This document shows, in pieces, positions 1-8,722 of a DNA stretch of 64,000 nucleotides. How positions within the stretch are numbered: position 1 is the first letter of the stretch; the number at the start of each line of letters is the position of its first letter. The notes beneath the pieces were generated by a model. The model was not told the DNA's origin, did not search any database, and worked only from the letters and a program-made list of their open reading frames with translations. The position numbers were made by a program, and so were the translations under genes. The stretch comes from a candidate division KSB1 bacterium (lineage in GTDB: Bacteria; Zhuqueibacterota; Zhuqueibacteria; Residuimicrobiales; Krinioviventaceae), in the NCBI GenBank assembly GCA_034521575.1, contig JAXHMJ010000002.1, positions 1,065,089 to 1,129,088 on the forward strand, given 5' to 3'.

Positions 1-443
1 CCCCGGCGTCCGACAAACTCTTTTTTGACGTGGGGATGTAAAATAGTTATCATTTGATTTTTGCAGTAAAACTCTACATTCAAATGACTGTATTTTGGCT
101 GGACGAACAGCAAAAAATTACCCAGAAACTGATCCATCCTGCCGCCACAAGCATGTAGAATTCGGATATCAGTTGCCGAGTGCTCAACACAATAGTCAGC
201 AGCAAGTTCAAGATCTGTCTTGTCTTTGTCCGCCGGATAGCGAATAATCTGATTCTGCGAAAACTGTTTCAGGATATCCGGGACCAGGGAATCGAAATCT
301 CCTATTACCATTTCCGGCTGGAAGCCGTCACGGATGGCATACTCCGCCCCTCCATCAACAGCAACCAGATGATCACAGACATCGATGTGATCTTTGAGCG
401 GTGGGTCATAATCTCCATTGGCAAAAATGACGTATCGATTCAT
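1..443 (-). CDS. Thiamine pyrophosphokinase, partial (C-terminus beyond window)
   Basis: Transfers pyrophosphate from ATP to thiamine, making thiamine diphosphate in the cytoplasm. The reading frame is open from an ATG at 443 to the window edge (about 147 residues; the family is usually 210-230). The N-terminal catalytic domain shows the family signatures in order: VDGGAEYA near residue 29, IGDFDS near 47 and YPADKDKTDLELA near 70, then CGGRMDQFLGN in place of the usual GGRLDH segment. The start is supported by GGAAAGG about 8 bases upstream; the only other upstream ATG runs into a stop at once. It lies 49 bases after the alkaline phosphatase gene on the same strand and may share its transcript. 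The thiamine-binding C-terminal domain is outside the window. Confidence 0.9.
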   Translation of the reverse strand, partial: MNRYVIFANGDYDPPLKDHIDVCDHLVAVDGGAEYAIRDGFQPEMVIGDFDSLVPDILKQFSQNQIIRYPADKDKTDLELAADYCVEHSATDIRILHACGGRMDQFLGNFLLFVQPKYSHLNVEFYCKNQMITILHPHVKKEFVGRR

Positions 444-492
444 TCAATGTACCTTTCCGGAGCAGGCAACATCTGCTGTCTCGGTTGCAGAC

Positions 493-1806
493 TTAATTGG
501 TTGCCAGAGATTTGAGAATAATGCCAATATCCGTATTATCCAGATAAGAACCACGAACCGAATCCTTTTTAACAGCTACGAGTTTAAAATTATCAGCACC
601 TTTCCCGATTGCCTGCAGTGGAACAAGCGAGTTGGTATGGCTGCCTGAGTGCCATTCCATACCCGGCATTTTGTTTTTGCCATTATTTACAATAGGAGTC
701 CATACGGGGTCATCCTCACCGGAACCAGGACCTGTCAAATATCCTGTCTCATGATCAGCCGTCACCACGAGCAGGGTATTTTTCCAGCTGCTTTCCGATT
801 CGATCCAATCGACTATAGCATTAACGGTCTCTTCCATTTGTACAAATTCTTCGATCATTCGGGGGCCGTTATTTCCATGACATGCCCAATCAATAGCCCC
901 TGCTTCAACCATAAGCACAAATCCATCAGGATCATCATCGAGCACATTGATAGCTCCCCGGGTCATCTCTTCAAGTGTGGGCACCGTTGAAATCAGAGGT
1001 ACGCCGAAAGGCTCCTTTTGTTCTTCACCGCCATCACGGCTGACTTGCAGTGATGATGCCACAGGAGCCAGTCCCAATACACGTTCAGGCGTGGCACCGT
1101 TCATTAATTTCTTGAAAGCATCGCGATCCTGTACCAAGCCCCATTTGTGGGGACTGCTTTCATCGGCGGAATCAGAATTAACAGTGTTCCAGAGAGATTC
1201 CGATAGGTATTGGTAATCCGGCTCATTTAGGCGATTGCCATTATTATCAAAAAAAGGATGACCTGCGCCCATGATTACATCAACAGCGCTCTCAAGAATC
1301 ATTTCCCTGGCGATTTCATGGTAATTATGCCTGCTGTCATTATGTGCAACAAAGGCAGCCGGCGTTGCATGCGTAATCGGCACGGATGTCACAATACCCG
1401 TCATTTTTCCCAACTGTTCAGCTTGTTCCATGAGGTTAATCAGAACATTTTTTTCCTGGTCCACACCAATTGCGCCATTGTTAGTTTTGACACCACAAGC
1501 CAATGCTGTTCCAGAAGCAGCTGAATCCGTGCATTTCTTCATAACATAATCGAATTCAGACCATGCCATTTCAGAATCATATCCATGGCCCGTGGCTGGA
1601 TATGTCGTACAAGCCAACTGCACAGGAAATGATTGACTGATCAAACTGTCTGTTTCTCCGTAGATATAGCTGCTCGCGGCCTGCATTTGGTAAAACCCGG
1701 CACCATCACCAATCACGATAATGATGTTTTCGGGTGTATCGCTCGAACAGGCAAACAGTACCGACAATAAAAGCATCAATGACAAAAGAAATACATTGGC
1801 TCTCAT
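493..1806 (-). CDS. Alkaline phosphatase family lipoprotein
   Basis: A periplasmic or outer-membrane-anchored phosphomonoesterase of the alkaline phosphatase superfamily, releasing phosphate from organic esters. The first 20 residues form a signal peptide ending in a lipobox (SVLFAC), so the mature protein is probably lipid-anchored. Metal-site and catalytic motifs are visible: VIGDGAG near residue 32, TDSAASGTALACGVKT near 94 with the Ser nucleophile, THATPAAF near 145, EAGAIDWACHGN near 302 and TADHETG near 350. Length 437 residues fits the family. The ATG at 1806 is preceded by AAAGGA at normal spacing. No Pho-box was searched for. Substrate range cannot be told from sequence. Confidence 0.93.
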   Translation of the reverse strand: MRANVFLLSLMLLLSVLFACSSDTPENIIIVIGDGAGFYQMQAASSYIYGETDSLISQSFPVQLACTTYPATGHGYDSEMAWSEFDYVMKKCTDSAASGTALACGVKTNNGAIGVDQEKNVLINLMEQAEQLGKMTGIVTSVPITHATPAAFVAHNDSRHNYHEIAREMILESAVDVIMGAGHPFFDNNGNRLNEPDYQYLSESLWNTVNSDSADESSPHKWGLVQDRDAFKKLMNGATPERVLGLAPVASSLQVSRDGGEEQKEPFGVPLISTVPTLEEMTRGAINVLDDDPDGFVLMVEAGAIDWACHGNNGPRMIEEFVQMEETVNAIVDWIESESSWKNTLLVVTADHETGYLTGPGSGEDDPVWTPIVNNGKNKMPGMEWHSGSHTNSLVPLQAIGKGADNFKLVAVKKDSVRGSYLDNTDIGIILKSLATN

Positions 1807-1935
1807 AATACGTCCTTTCTTTTTTTAACTAAAACAGGTAACTATCAGATTAATCTTCCAAAAGAAAAGAGTAATGTAAGAAAAGTTTTTTTAGGATGCA
1901 AATACTGTTAGATAAAAGGAAAGAGTGGGAAGGAA

Positions 1936-1971
1936 AAAGCCGTATTCTGCGTGCATGCAGAATACGGCTTT
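1936..1971 (-). terminator. Rho-independent terminator after the HEAT-like gene
   Basis: A perfect 15-bp stem (1936-1950 with 1957-1971, loop 1951-1956). Read on the minus strand it is followed by TTTTT, placing it just after the stop of the small HEAT-like gene and before the alkaline phosphatase gene. Confidence 0.85.
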
Positions 1972-1977
1972 ACAGCT

Positions 1978-2374
1978 TTATGAATTGTTTTGTAACTGTT
2001 TCACCATACCGTTGAGTGCATTGCGAGCAATTTGATTCGGATCTTTCTCTGCCTGCTCTTTGATGGCGTCAAGCGCTTTTTTCGCTGTTCAATTTCATCA
2101 GCGACATGGCAGCAACGATTCGGGCCTGATAAGCAGAATCTTCCTGCAACATAGTCAGCAAAGCATCTTCAGCTTTTAAACAGTTGCGCTCTGCCAGTTT
2201 TTGTGCAGCCTGTATCCGTTTATCAGCCTTTTCATTGTCAAGCTGCTGAACGAGTTTCTGATCCTTTGCATCAAGTTGAGAAACGTCTGCTTTTGGAGAA
2301 GCTTTTGCAAATGCACCAAAAACAATTACCAATGACAGAATAGCGACCCAGCCAAGCATTTTTTGAATGTTCAT
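1978..2374 (-). CDS. Small secreted HEAT-repeat-like protein, frame broken near the end
   Basis: A small exported protein of about 131 residues once the frame is restored. Residues 1-25 are a signal peptide (hydrophobic stretch WVAILSLVIVFGAFAKA). The rest is helical and alternates charged and small residues in a HEAT-like pattern (RIQAAQKLAERN, AYQARIVAAMSLMKL). The first frame stops at 2069. Removing one base from the run of six T at 2077-2082 continues the protein through DAIKEQAEKDPNQIARNAL to a TAA at 1978, next to the terminator. The ATG at 2374 has GGAGGAT upstream. It is monocistronic and divergent from the hydrolase gene. The 158-bp divergent spacer (2375-2533) is AT-rich and must hold both promoters. 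Function unknown; HEAT-type helices suggest protein binding. Confidence 0.7.
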
Positions 2375-2533
2375 GACATCCTCCAGTTTTTATTATTTGT
2401 CTTTGCAGTATGGTTAATTTTCATACCAGTGTACGATACTTGACCAAAAGGTTTCAAAATTTCTCATTTTCAGCTTTAAAATGATAAAATAAATTGCTAT
2501 TTTTAATGTATTATTAATTTAAACAAACAAGTC

Positions 2534-3607
2534 ATGAAAAATATAGTAATAGGAATTCATGGATTAAAGAACAAGGTGACTGTAGAAAGCCTGTATGCCT
2601 GGTGGGATATCAGTTTGCACCAGGCGCTACGCAATGCAGGTTTGAAAAACTTTCCGTTTCGACTTGAACTCATCTATTGGGCAGATCTTTTGTATCCCTT
2701 TCCCCTGGATCCTGTTATAACAGATGAAAAAGATCCGCGATATCTGAGCTTTCCATTTAAATATCTCACTCCGCCATCTGAACCCAGCGGCAGTACCTTG
2801 CGACGTCTGACACGCAATGGCATAGAAAAACTTGCCGATTTTTTAATGCATTCGGACAGTATCTATCATAATCTGGAAGATTTATCCGAAAAATTTATCC
2901 GCCATCATTTTCGGGATCTGGATGTTTACCTGAATAATGGAACCGGCTATCATGAAGCTCAAAGTCGAAATGTAAGGCAAGCGATTACCGAGCGAGTGAT
3001 TGAAACCTTGCATCGGCACAAATCCCAAAAGATCATGATCATTGCACATTCGATGGGCTCGATTATCATATATGATGTTTTGAGTTCTTTGCTCCAGAAC
3101 GACATTCAAATTGACACTTTGGTGACCCTGGGCTCCCCTCTTGGACAATCCACAGTTATGGGTAAATTATCGGGACAAAATCCTGTAAAGCAGAAACTTA
3201 AAACACCCGAAAACATTAAAAACTGGTACAACCTTTCCGATATACGAGATATCATAACCATCAATTACGACCTGGAGGATGATTTTTATCCCAACTCAAA
3301 GAATGTAAAACCCCAGGATTATTTAGTAAACAATAATTATACATGGGAAGACAAAACCAATCCACACTCTGTTTTTGGATATTTACAGACCCCACAATGC
3401 GGACAGGCATTATTTGATTTTTTGGTCAAAGACATGTCCTCCTGGCAGCTGACAATATCAAGCTATTTGCAAAAATTCAGGGAGCACATATTAAAGAGAG
3501 AAGCAAATCTTTACAAAAGTATTCCGATCCGGCAAGAAGAAAAAATCAAAGCAGGAAAGCCCGCCCTTTCCCCCGAAGAACGGTTTAAAGAACAGCTCGA
3601 AAGCTGA
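2534..3607 (+). CDS. Alpha/beta-hydrolase, putative serine esterase or lipase
   Basis: A 357-residue cytoplasmic protein with an alpha/beta-hydrolase core and no signal peptide. It opens with IVIGIHGLKNK, a typical oxyanion-hole HG strand. The nucleophile elbow IIAHSMGSII near residue 172 fits GxSxG-type serine hydrolases (here A-H-S-M-G). Candidate acid and base residues are D in the NLSDIRDI segment near 238 and H in TNPHSVFGY near 278. The tail after residue 300 is charged and probably helical. Relatives include DUF676-like lipases, but the substrate is not predictable. It is a single gene, convergent with the Mla-type operon. Confidence 0.75.
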   Translation: MKNIVIGIHGLKNKVTVESLYAWWDISLHQALRNAGLKNFPFRLELIYWADLLYPFPLDPVITDEKDPRYLSFPFKYLTPPSEPSGSTLRRLTRNGIEKLADFLMHSDSIYHNLEDLSEKFIRHHFRDLDVYLNNGTGYHEAQSRNVRQAITERVIETLHRHKSQKIMIIAHSMGSIIIYDVLSSLLQNDIQIDTLVTLGSPLGQSTVMGKLSGQNPVKQKLKTPENIKNWYNLSDIRDIITINYDLEDDFYPNSKNVKPQDYLVNNNYTWEDKTNPHSVFGYLQTPQCGQALFDFLVKDMSSWQLTISSYLQKFREHILKREANLYKSIPIRQEEKIKAGKPALSPEERFKEQLES

Positions 3608-3630
3608 TATTGGCAAATCTCTGATCCTGT

Positions 3631-4391
3631 TTATCTGTGAGAAACAAGTCCGGCGCCCTTTTTAAAAAACGCATTCACTTTATCGATTCCGCAATCAAGT
3701 GTTTCTTTTAATGTGCCTTCAAACAAAACCTTTCCGTCATCCAGAAATAAAACCCTGTCGGCTATACGATAGATGCTGGCGAGGTCATGGGTTACAATAA
3801 CGATTGACATTCCCAGTTCATCACGCATTTTTAATACAAGCTGATCCAAAGCTTCCAGCGTTACGGGATCCAGGCCGGCCGAGGGTTCATCGCATAACAG
3901 CAAGGCGGGATCAAGTGCGATGGCTCTTGCCAGAGCAGCACGTTTTCGCATCCCGCCGGACAACTCTGAGGGCAGTTTCAGAAAAGCATGATTGAGCTCG
4001 ACCAAATTGAGTTTGACTCTAATTAAACGTTCAATGATACGATAAGGTAAATTCGTATGCTGCTCAAGGGGGATAGCCACATTTTCCGCGACGTTTATTG
4101 AGTTTAGCAAAGCGCCATTCTGGAATAACACCCCTATACTCAAAAGGAGCTCATTAAATTCAGGTTCATCCATATCCGTGATTTCACGGCCAAAAATTTG
4201 AATTGACCCGGACCAGGGCAGGTAAAGCCTGATTAAATGTTTGAGCAGTGTGGTTTTACCGCATCCACTGGAGCCAATGATAACAGTAATCTCGTGCTTT
4301 TCGCAATCATCGAAACGTCATCAAGTATCAAAGAGTCATTAAATCCGCTGGAAATTGATTTTACATTTATGACCAGGTCATTTTGATTCAT
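3631..4391 (-). CDS. MlaF-like ABC transporter ATPase, one frameshift
   Basis: ATPase subunit of an MCE/Mla-type lipid transporter that moves phospholipids between inner and outer membrane. The complete gene runs from an ATG at 4391 (MNQNDLVINVKSIS) to 3631, about 253 residues, normal for MlaF. Walker A (GSSGCGKTTLL) lies just after a frame break at about 4297-4310, where one base is missing between LDDVSMIA and KHEITVII. Downstream are the ABC signature LSGGMRKRAALARA, Walker B LLLCDEPSAGLD and the H-loop VTHD. It is the last gene of a four-gene operon, 24 bases after the permease gene. In a conserved ATPase the break is more likely sequence error than decay. Confidence 0.88.
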
Positions 4392-4415
4392 AATTCTACC
4401 AGGCTTGCTTTTTCA

Positions 4416-5522
4416 TTAAAATCCACTTTTTATGTTAAAATAAAATAATAAACCAAGGATACTATCAGCCAATATGACCAAAAATATTGACGCAACTACA
4501 GATGCAGTGGTCATGCGTCCCACATCAGCAGCGCCGCCTCTAACCCGGAACCCATAAAATGCACCGACCATGACAATGATCCAGGCAAATATGATACTTT
4601 TGACAAGACCTGTTAATATATCTTTAAGAACAAGCGCCTGAATAACTTGATTATAAAAGGGGGACACGCCCACATCAAGATACGTCACACCGATCACAAA
4701 CGCACCCAAAATCCCCAGGATCATTGAAAGAATGGTCAGTAAAGGCATCATGAGAGTAATCGCATGGATTTTGGGAACCAATGTGTATCGGATCGGATTG
4801 AGTCCCATGGCTTTTAACGCATCTGTTTCTTCAGTTACGACCATGGTCGCAATCTCGGAGGCAATTGAAGAACCGCTTCTACCGGCGAATAAAATGGCTG
4901 TCATAATCGGCCCCATCTCCCGGGTCATTGAGATCGAAACCAAATCCGCTATGTAAATACTGGCGCCGAAGTGCCGCAATTGGGCTGCGGATTGCAGAGA
5001 TAGAATAAACCCAATCAGAAACGAGATCAGGGCAACAATAGGGAACGCATTCATTCCTATTAAAATGCTTTGGTTGATGAATTCTCCTTTTTTTGCACCT
5101 TTACGGGAGAATAGGCCAAGAAAAGAAAAATAAAAAGAATCCGCCGCTAAAAAAATCGCATTCTTTTGTAATTGCCAATAAGCATGAGCCTTTTCTCCCA
5201 TCCGTTCAAGCCATCCCGTCTTTTTTTGTACGGATTGCGGCGCTATTGAACGGGAGCTAAACGTATTTAGGGCTTTGGTTATTTTTTCCGGAACATGGAT
5301 CAGTTCAACCTTGACCTCTTTTTGTGAGGCATGGTCCAGAATTTCATCCAGCAGAACAACACCGCTGCTGTCGATGCGGGATAAATCGCTCAAATCAATT
5401 TGGTATTCCGTATAATCTCCCGAATCCACGATTGAGAGCAACCGTTTATATAATCCTCCGGTGCTTTCAAGGGTGGCGCTTCCGGATAGAAACACTTTAT
5501 TTTGCCTGACTATAATCTGCAT
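4416..5522 (-). CDS. MlaE-family permease with N-terminal STAS domain
   Basis: Inner-membrane permease of an MCE/Mla-type lipid transporter. Residues 1-95 form a STAS domain (RIDSSGVVLLDEIL), the role played by separate MlaB in Escherichia coli. Residues from about 130 are the MlaE permease with five or six membrane segments and the conserved loop TREMGPIMTAILFAGRSGSS, followed by EIATMVVTEETDALKAMG. The length of 368 residues fits a MlaB-MlaE fusion. The start overlaps the end of the upstream lipoprotein gene by 26 bases, implying coupled translation. The energy-coupling partner is the MlaF-like ATPase just downstream. Confidence 0.92.
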   Translation of the reverse strand: MQIIVRQNKVFLSGSATLESTGGLYKRLLSIVDSGDYTEYQIDLSDLSRIDSSGVVLLDEILDHASQKEVKVELIHVPEKITKALNTFSSRSIAPQSVQKKTGWLERMGEKAHAYWQLQKNAIFLAADSFYFSFLGLFSRKGAKKGEFINQSILIGMNAFPIVALISFLIGFILSLQSAAQLRHFGASIYIADLVSISMTREMGPIMTAILFAGRSGSSIASEIATMVVTEETDALKAMGLNPIRYTLVPKIHAITLMMPLLTILSMILGILGAFVIGVTYLDVGVSPFYNQVIQALVLKDILTGLVKSIIFAWIIVMVGAFYGFRVRGGAADVGRMTTASVVASIFLVILADSILGLLFYFNIKSGF

Positions 5523-6129
5523 GTTTATCCAAATAATTTGTAATTTTATTTTTAAACTGTTCCAGCGTAAAAACGAGACTATGGTTCAATGTCTTTACAA
5601 ATCCATTCATGCTGGGGTCATCAAATTTATCAATTAAAGTTGCTTCATGCTTTATCAGAGCAATTTTGTTATCAGCCTGTTGAAATTCAAAAAGAATATG
5701 GATATGAGCAAGATCTCCAGCCTTGGTTTGAATTCGTTCTATACTCTTGACCTCGCCAATAATGATATAATCCGGATTATAACTGATTCCCCGGTTGATC
5801 CGCCGGAACACATTCTTGTATTCAAAATAATCATACACCAGAGCAGGGATTGCATAAGAAGGACGAACAGCCCAATGATGATAATAATAATAATTCAGTT
5901 CATTTGATTGTGTGCGGACCACCATTCGGGTTTGATCAAAGGCACGGGCAACTCTAAAATCCAGGACATCAACAATCACATCAAACGTGGTATCAGCCTG
6001 TTCTACAGCGGGATAATCCTGATTTGTGAATTCAAAAATAAAATATTTTCTGGCAGGTTGTTTATGACTGCAGCCCGCCAGCATCATCAATGATACGATC
6101 ACAAAGGCGTAAAATAAGTGAAATTTCAT
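5497..6129 (-). CDS. ABC-transport auxiliary lipoprotein (PqiC/YmbA-like)
   Basis: A predicted outer-membrane lipoprotein of 210 residues. The start is the ATG at 6129, which has GGAG at good spacing and puts a signal peptide first (MKFHLFYAFVIVSLMMLAGC, lipobox LAGC). An upstream in-frame start would add 15 residues and hide the signal. The body has the ABC-type transport auxiliary layout: IVDVLDFRVARAFDQTRMV, a tyrosine-rich NYYYYHHWAVRP segment and a final helix. Such lipoproteins pair with MCE proteins in Pqi/Let/Mla-like systems and probably contact the outer membrane. Family assignment rests on layout and context, since sequence conservation is low. Confidence 0.8.
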   Translation of the reverse strand: MKFHLFYAFVIVSLMMLAGCSHKQPARKYFIFEFTNQDYPAVEQADTTFDVIVDVLDFRVARAFDQTRMVVRTQSNELNYYYYHHWAVRPSYAIPALVYDYFEYKNVFRRINRGISYNPDYIIIGEVKSIERIQTKAGDLAHIHILFEFQQADNKIALIKHEATLIDKFDDPSMNGFVKTLNHSLVFTLEQFKNKITNYLDKHADYSQAK

Positions 6130-6130
6130 A

Positions 6131-7114
6131 TTATTTCTCCAAATTAAAATCAGGCGCATTTTCTGGTTCAGCACCGAATATAAGGATGGATGGATCTTCG
6201 CTGATCATCCGTGAAAACTGGGTCAGATTGTCCGAGGTTTCTTTCAGACGTTCAATGGTATACACCAGATCCGTACGACTTTTTGCAAAACTGATCTCCA
6301 CATCGCGCAGCATATTATTGGTTCTTTCCAGAGTGGTATTGATTTCCAGAAACAGTTGAACAAGTTCCGCTTCTTTGAGCGCGCTTGTCACATCAGCCAA
6401 ATTGGTCGCAATCTGTTTCAATGTATCAGAACCGGTAAACTCTTCTACATTCAGTAAAATTCTATTGGCACTGTTTGTGAGTGAATCCAATCGCCGGGCA
6501 AAGTTGGATGCATTATCCAAAGTTAAGCCCACGTTCTGCCTGTTGTTTTGAACCAGGGCTTCAATTTCACGCATGGTTTTATTAGACTGATCGGCAAATT
6601 GTATAAAACGATTCAAATTATCCTCACTTGTAAATTCTGCCAAATTATTAAGAATAATCTCGGATTTTGCAGCCAGAGATTCAGCATGCCCGCTGATCTC
6701 TTCAGTAACAGATTTTCCGGCATCTATAAACGAGCCGGGCGACAAGAATTCCGCTTTATTGCTACCGCTTTTCAACTCGATTATTTTGAGACCGGTTATG
6801 CCCAACATGGCAATTTTCGCCTCGGTATCCATTTTGATCGGAGTGCCTTCTTCCAGACTCACTTCAACAATGACTCGCTGGATATCCTGGGGATCAATAG
6901 AAATATCGCTGACATACCCTACCTGTAATCCCTGGTACTTGACCGCACTGCCTTGCTGCAATCCGGATACAGAGACATTGCGAAAACCGATATAATAAAC
7001 ATCCCAATTTTCAAGAAACATGGGCGCCACAATCACTCCGATCGAAACCACCAGAGCCACAATAGCTACCACTATAAAAATGCCCAATCGGACACGTTGT
7101 GCACGAGTAACCAT
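6131..7114 (-). CDS. MCE-domain protein (MlaD-like)
   Basis: Membrane-anchored MCE protein that forms the periplasmic lipid-binding ring or tunnel of the transporter. An N-terminal membrane segment (residues 8-33) is followed by one MCE domain (about 36-115: GSAVKYQGLQVGYVSDISI, then ILGITGLKIIELKSG-like strand). A long alpha-helical, probably coiled-coil, tail follows to residue 327. The ATG at 7114 was chosen over an in-frame TTG two codons upstream. It is the first gene of the operon, with one base separating its stop from the lipoprotein start. The helical tail is longer than in Escherichia coli MlaD and closer to YebT/PqiB or chloroplast TGD2-like forms, suggesting a structure that spans part of the periplasm. 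Confidence 0.9.
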   Translation of the reverse strand: MVTRAQRVRLGIFIVVAIVALVVSIGVIVAPMFLENWDVYYIGFRNVSVSGLQQGSAVKYQGLQVGYVSDISIDPQDIQRVIVEVSLEEGTPIKMDTEAKIAMLGITGLKIIELKSGSNKAEFLSPGSFIDAGKSVTEEISGHAESLAAKSEIILNNLAEFTSEDNLNRFIQFADQSNKTMREIEALVQNNRQNVGLTLDNASNFARRLDSLTNSANRILLNVEEFTGSDTLKQIATNLADVTSALKEAELVQLFLEINTTLERTNNMLRDVEISFAKSRTDLVYTIERLKETSDNLTQFSRMISEDPSILIFGAEPENAPDFNLEK

Positions 7115-7155
7115 AATCAAAAACCTGTTTTATAATTCAAGTATTATACCATTGA

Positions 7156-7623
7156 TTATTTTGAATACCAGACTCCGCGCCTCCAGGCATGCTTTCGGCA
7201 TATTTCCATCACAGAGTCATCCGGATCACCGAGATCTGAGACGTATGTATTGGCTTCAGCCTGCCACTCTTTTCGCATTCCGGGTATAACCGTACCCACC
7301 GCTGGATGCATTAGAGGAAATTTCAAGGCAAGGGCCGGAAGGTCCCAGCCCGTCGGCTCGATATCCGTTTTCAAATCATTGACATGTTCTACTGTTTTAC
7401 GCAGGCGCTCGCCTGAATGCTTTTGCAATGACGCGTTCACTTTTACCGTCTCCGTATTTCTGGGCCGTATCAATAAATTTACACCCAGATCAAGGGCTCG
7501 ATTGAGAGCAGCTATAGAATCACTCTCGGATTGTCTGCCCCAGCCGCTCTCTCCTATTGCCCAGGCACCAAAGCCGATTTCAGAGACATTCAATCCTGTT
7601 TTCCCAGGTTGTCTGTATCGCAT
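7156..7623 (-). pseudogene. Aldo/keto reductase pseudogene (internal deletion and frameshift)
   Basis: Remnant of an NADP-dependent aldo/keto reductase. It starts normally at 7623 (MRYRQPGKTGLNVSEIGFG). After ALDLGVN the frame is wrong: dropping back one base near 7474-7481 restores the catalytic FIDTAQKYGDGKSERVI segment, where D and Y would be active-site residues, but this frame stops soon after. The following residues in the open frame are already the C-terminal part (LALKFPLMHPAVGTVIPGM, the NADP-binding end). About 150 central residues holding the catalytic Lys and His are therefore missing. This double damage differs from the single-base breaks elsewhere in the window and indicates a dead gene. 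Confidence 0.85.
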
Positions 7624-7909
7624 TTTCTCTCCTTTTCCATAATAATATAAAATTAATTTCAGAAAAACAAAAGTATTTACCTCATGCCACAAAAAAAACT
7701 TGGACTATAACACAAAGTATACAGCTTGTTATATTACGAGCGGTTTCGTAAAATATTTTTAGCTAAAGCATTGTTTTATAATATCATTTTTTAAAAAATC
7801 TATTATGTTCTGGCAAGTAATTTGCATCAATATAAATATTATGCAGATTAATACACATGTAACATATTTTGCACTGTTTGATCATCCCAGTAAAAACCAG
7901 GGTCAGGAA

Positions 7910-8533
7910 ATGGATTTGACACACACAGAGTTGACAGATCATGTCTATTCACGTCTCAAACGTAAAATTCTGGATCGAGAACTGCTTCCGGGGCAAAAAA
8001 TCCTTCAGGAAAAACTGGCTGCCGAACTGGGAGTCAGCCGCTCTCCTCTTTTAAAAGCCCTGGCCCGACTTGAAAACGAACTGCTGGTTGAAAGTATTCC
8101 ACGCCGCGGCATGTTTGTTAAAAAAATAACCCCCAAGGAGATTATAGACATTTTACAGTGCCGTGCTGTGTTTGAAGGTTTGGCTGCACGTCTGGTGGCT
8201 GAACACGCCGCCAGTGAGGACATTCAAAAACTGCACAAAATATTCGAGCCTTTTCAGTATCAGCATGATATAGATCAGGCATTCTACGAACAAGCGGACC
8301 GCGAATTTCATAGTTGTATTATCAATCTATGTGAAAATGATGTCATTCAAAGAATGCGTTTGTTGAACAACATACATGTCCTGCATTCGCAAATCGGCTT
8401 GGTACGTTCGCCCGAGGAAACATTATCAGAGCATTTGCGAATCATATCTGCCATCGAAAACAGGGATGACCAGGCTGCAGAATCTGCCATGCGTATTCAT
8501 ATCGAAAAAGCAATTGATAAATTAAAGCATTAA
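7910..8533 (+). CDS. GntR-family (FadR/FCD-type) transcriptional regulator
   Basis: DNA-binding repressor or activator of about 207 residues. The N-terminal winged helix-turn-helix contains VYSRLKRKILDRELLPGQKI and LAAELGVSRSPLLKALARLE, the GntR signature. An all-helical FCD ligand-binding domain follows (RAVFEGLAARLVAEHA; metal-binding-type residues D, H and H in DREFHSCII, then LSEHLRII). The ATG at 7910 begins just before the DNA-binding domain; earlier in-frame starts at 7805 and 7841 add a non-conserved leader. It is divergent from the aldo/keto reductase pseudogene and followed by a transporter remnant, suggesting it once controlled a sugar-acid or similar catabolic locus that has decayed. 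Confidence 0.88.
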   Translation: MDLTHTELTDHVYSRLKRKILDRELLPGQKILQEKLAAELGVSRSPLLKALARLENELLVESIPRRGMFVKKITPKEIIDILQCRAVFEGLAARLVAEHAASEDIQKLHKIFEPFQYQHDIDQAFYEQADREFHSCIINLCENDVIQRMRLLNNIHVLHSQIGLVRSPEETLSEHLRIISAIENRDDQAAESAMRIHIEKAIDKLKH

Positions 8534-8562
8534 CTCTTATTATTGATAATCTCGCCGACTGA

Positions 8563-8703
8563 CAGATAAAAGCTTCCGATATTTTATTTGCAGTAATTAC
8601 AGATTTGTTCATCGGGATTGCATTATATATCATTCTGGCTATTATTCTGCCTGATAAAAGACAAGAACCTATTGCCGGAAAAGCCGAAACGGAAACCCAT
8701 TAA
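8563..8703 (+). pseudogene. C-terminal remnant of a membrane transporter
   Basis: An open stretch of 46 codons with no start codon, beginning after a stop at 8560-8562 and ending in TAA at 8701. It encodes one hydrophobic helix (LFIGIALYIILAIILPDKR) followed by a short polar tail, which looks like the last membrane segment and tail of a multi-pass transporter. No body of such a gene is present upstream, where the GntR gene ends at 8533. It is interpreted as deletion debris; the transporter family cannot be named with confidence. Confidence 0.45.
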
Positions 8704-8722
8704 CCCTAAAAAATAATTAAAC

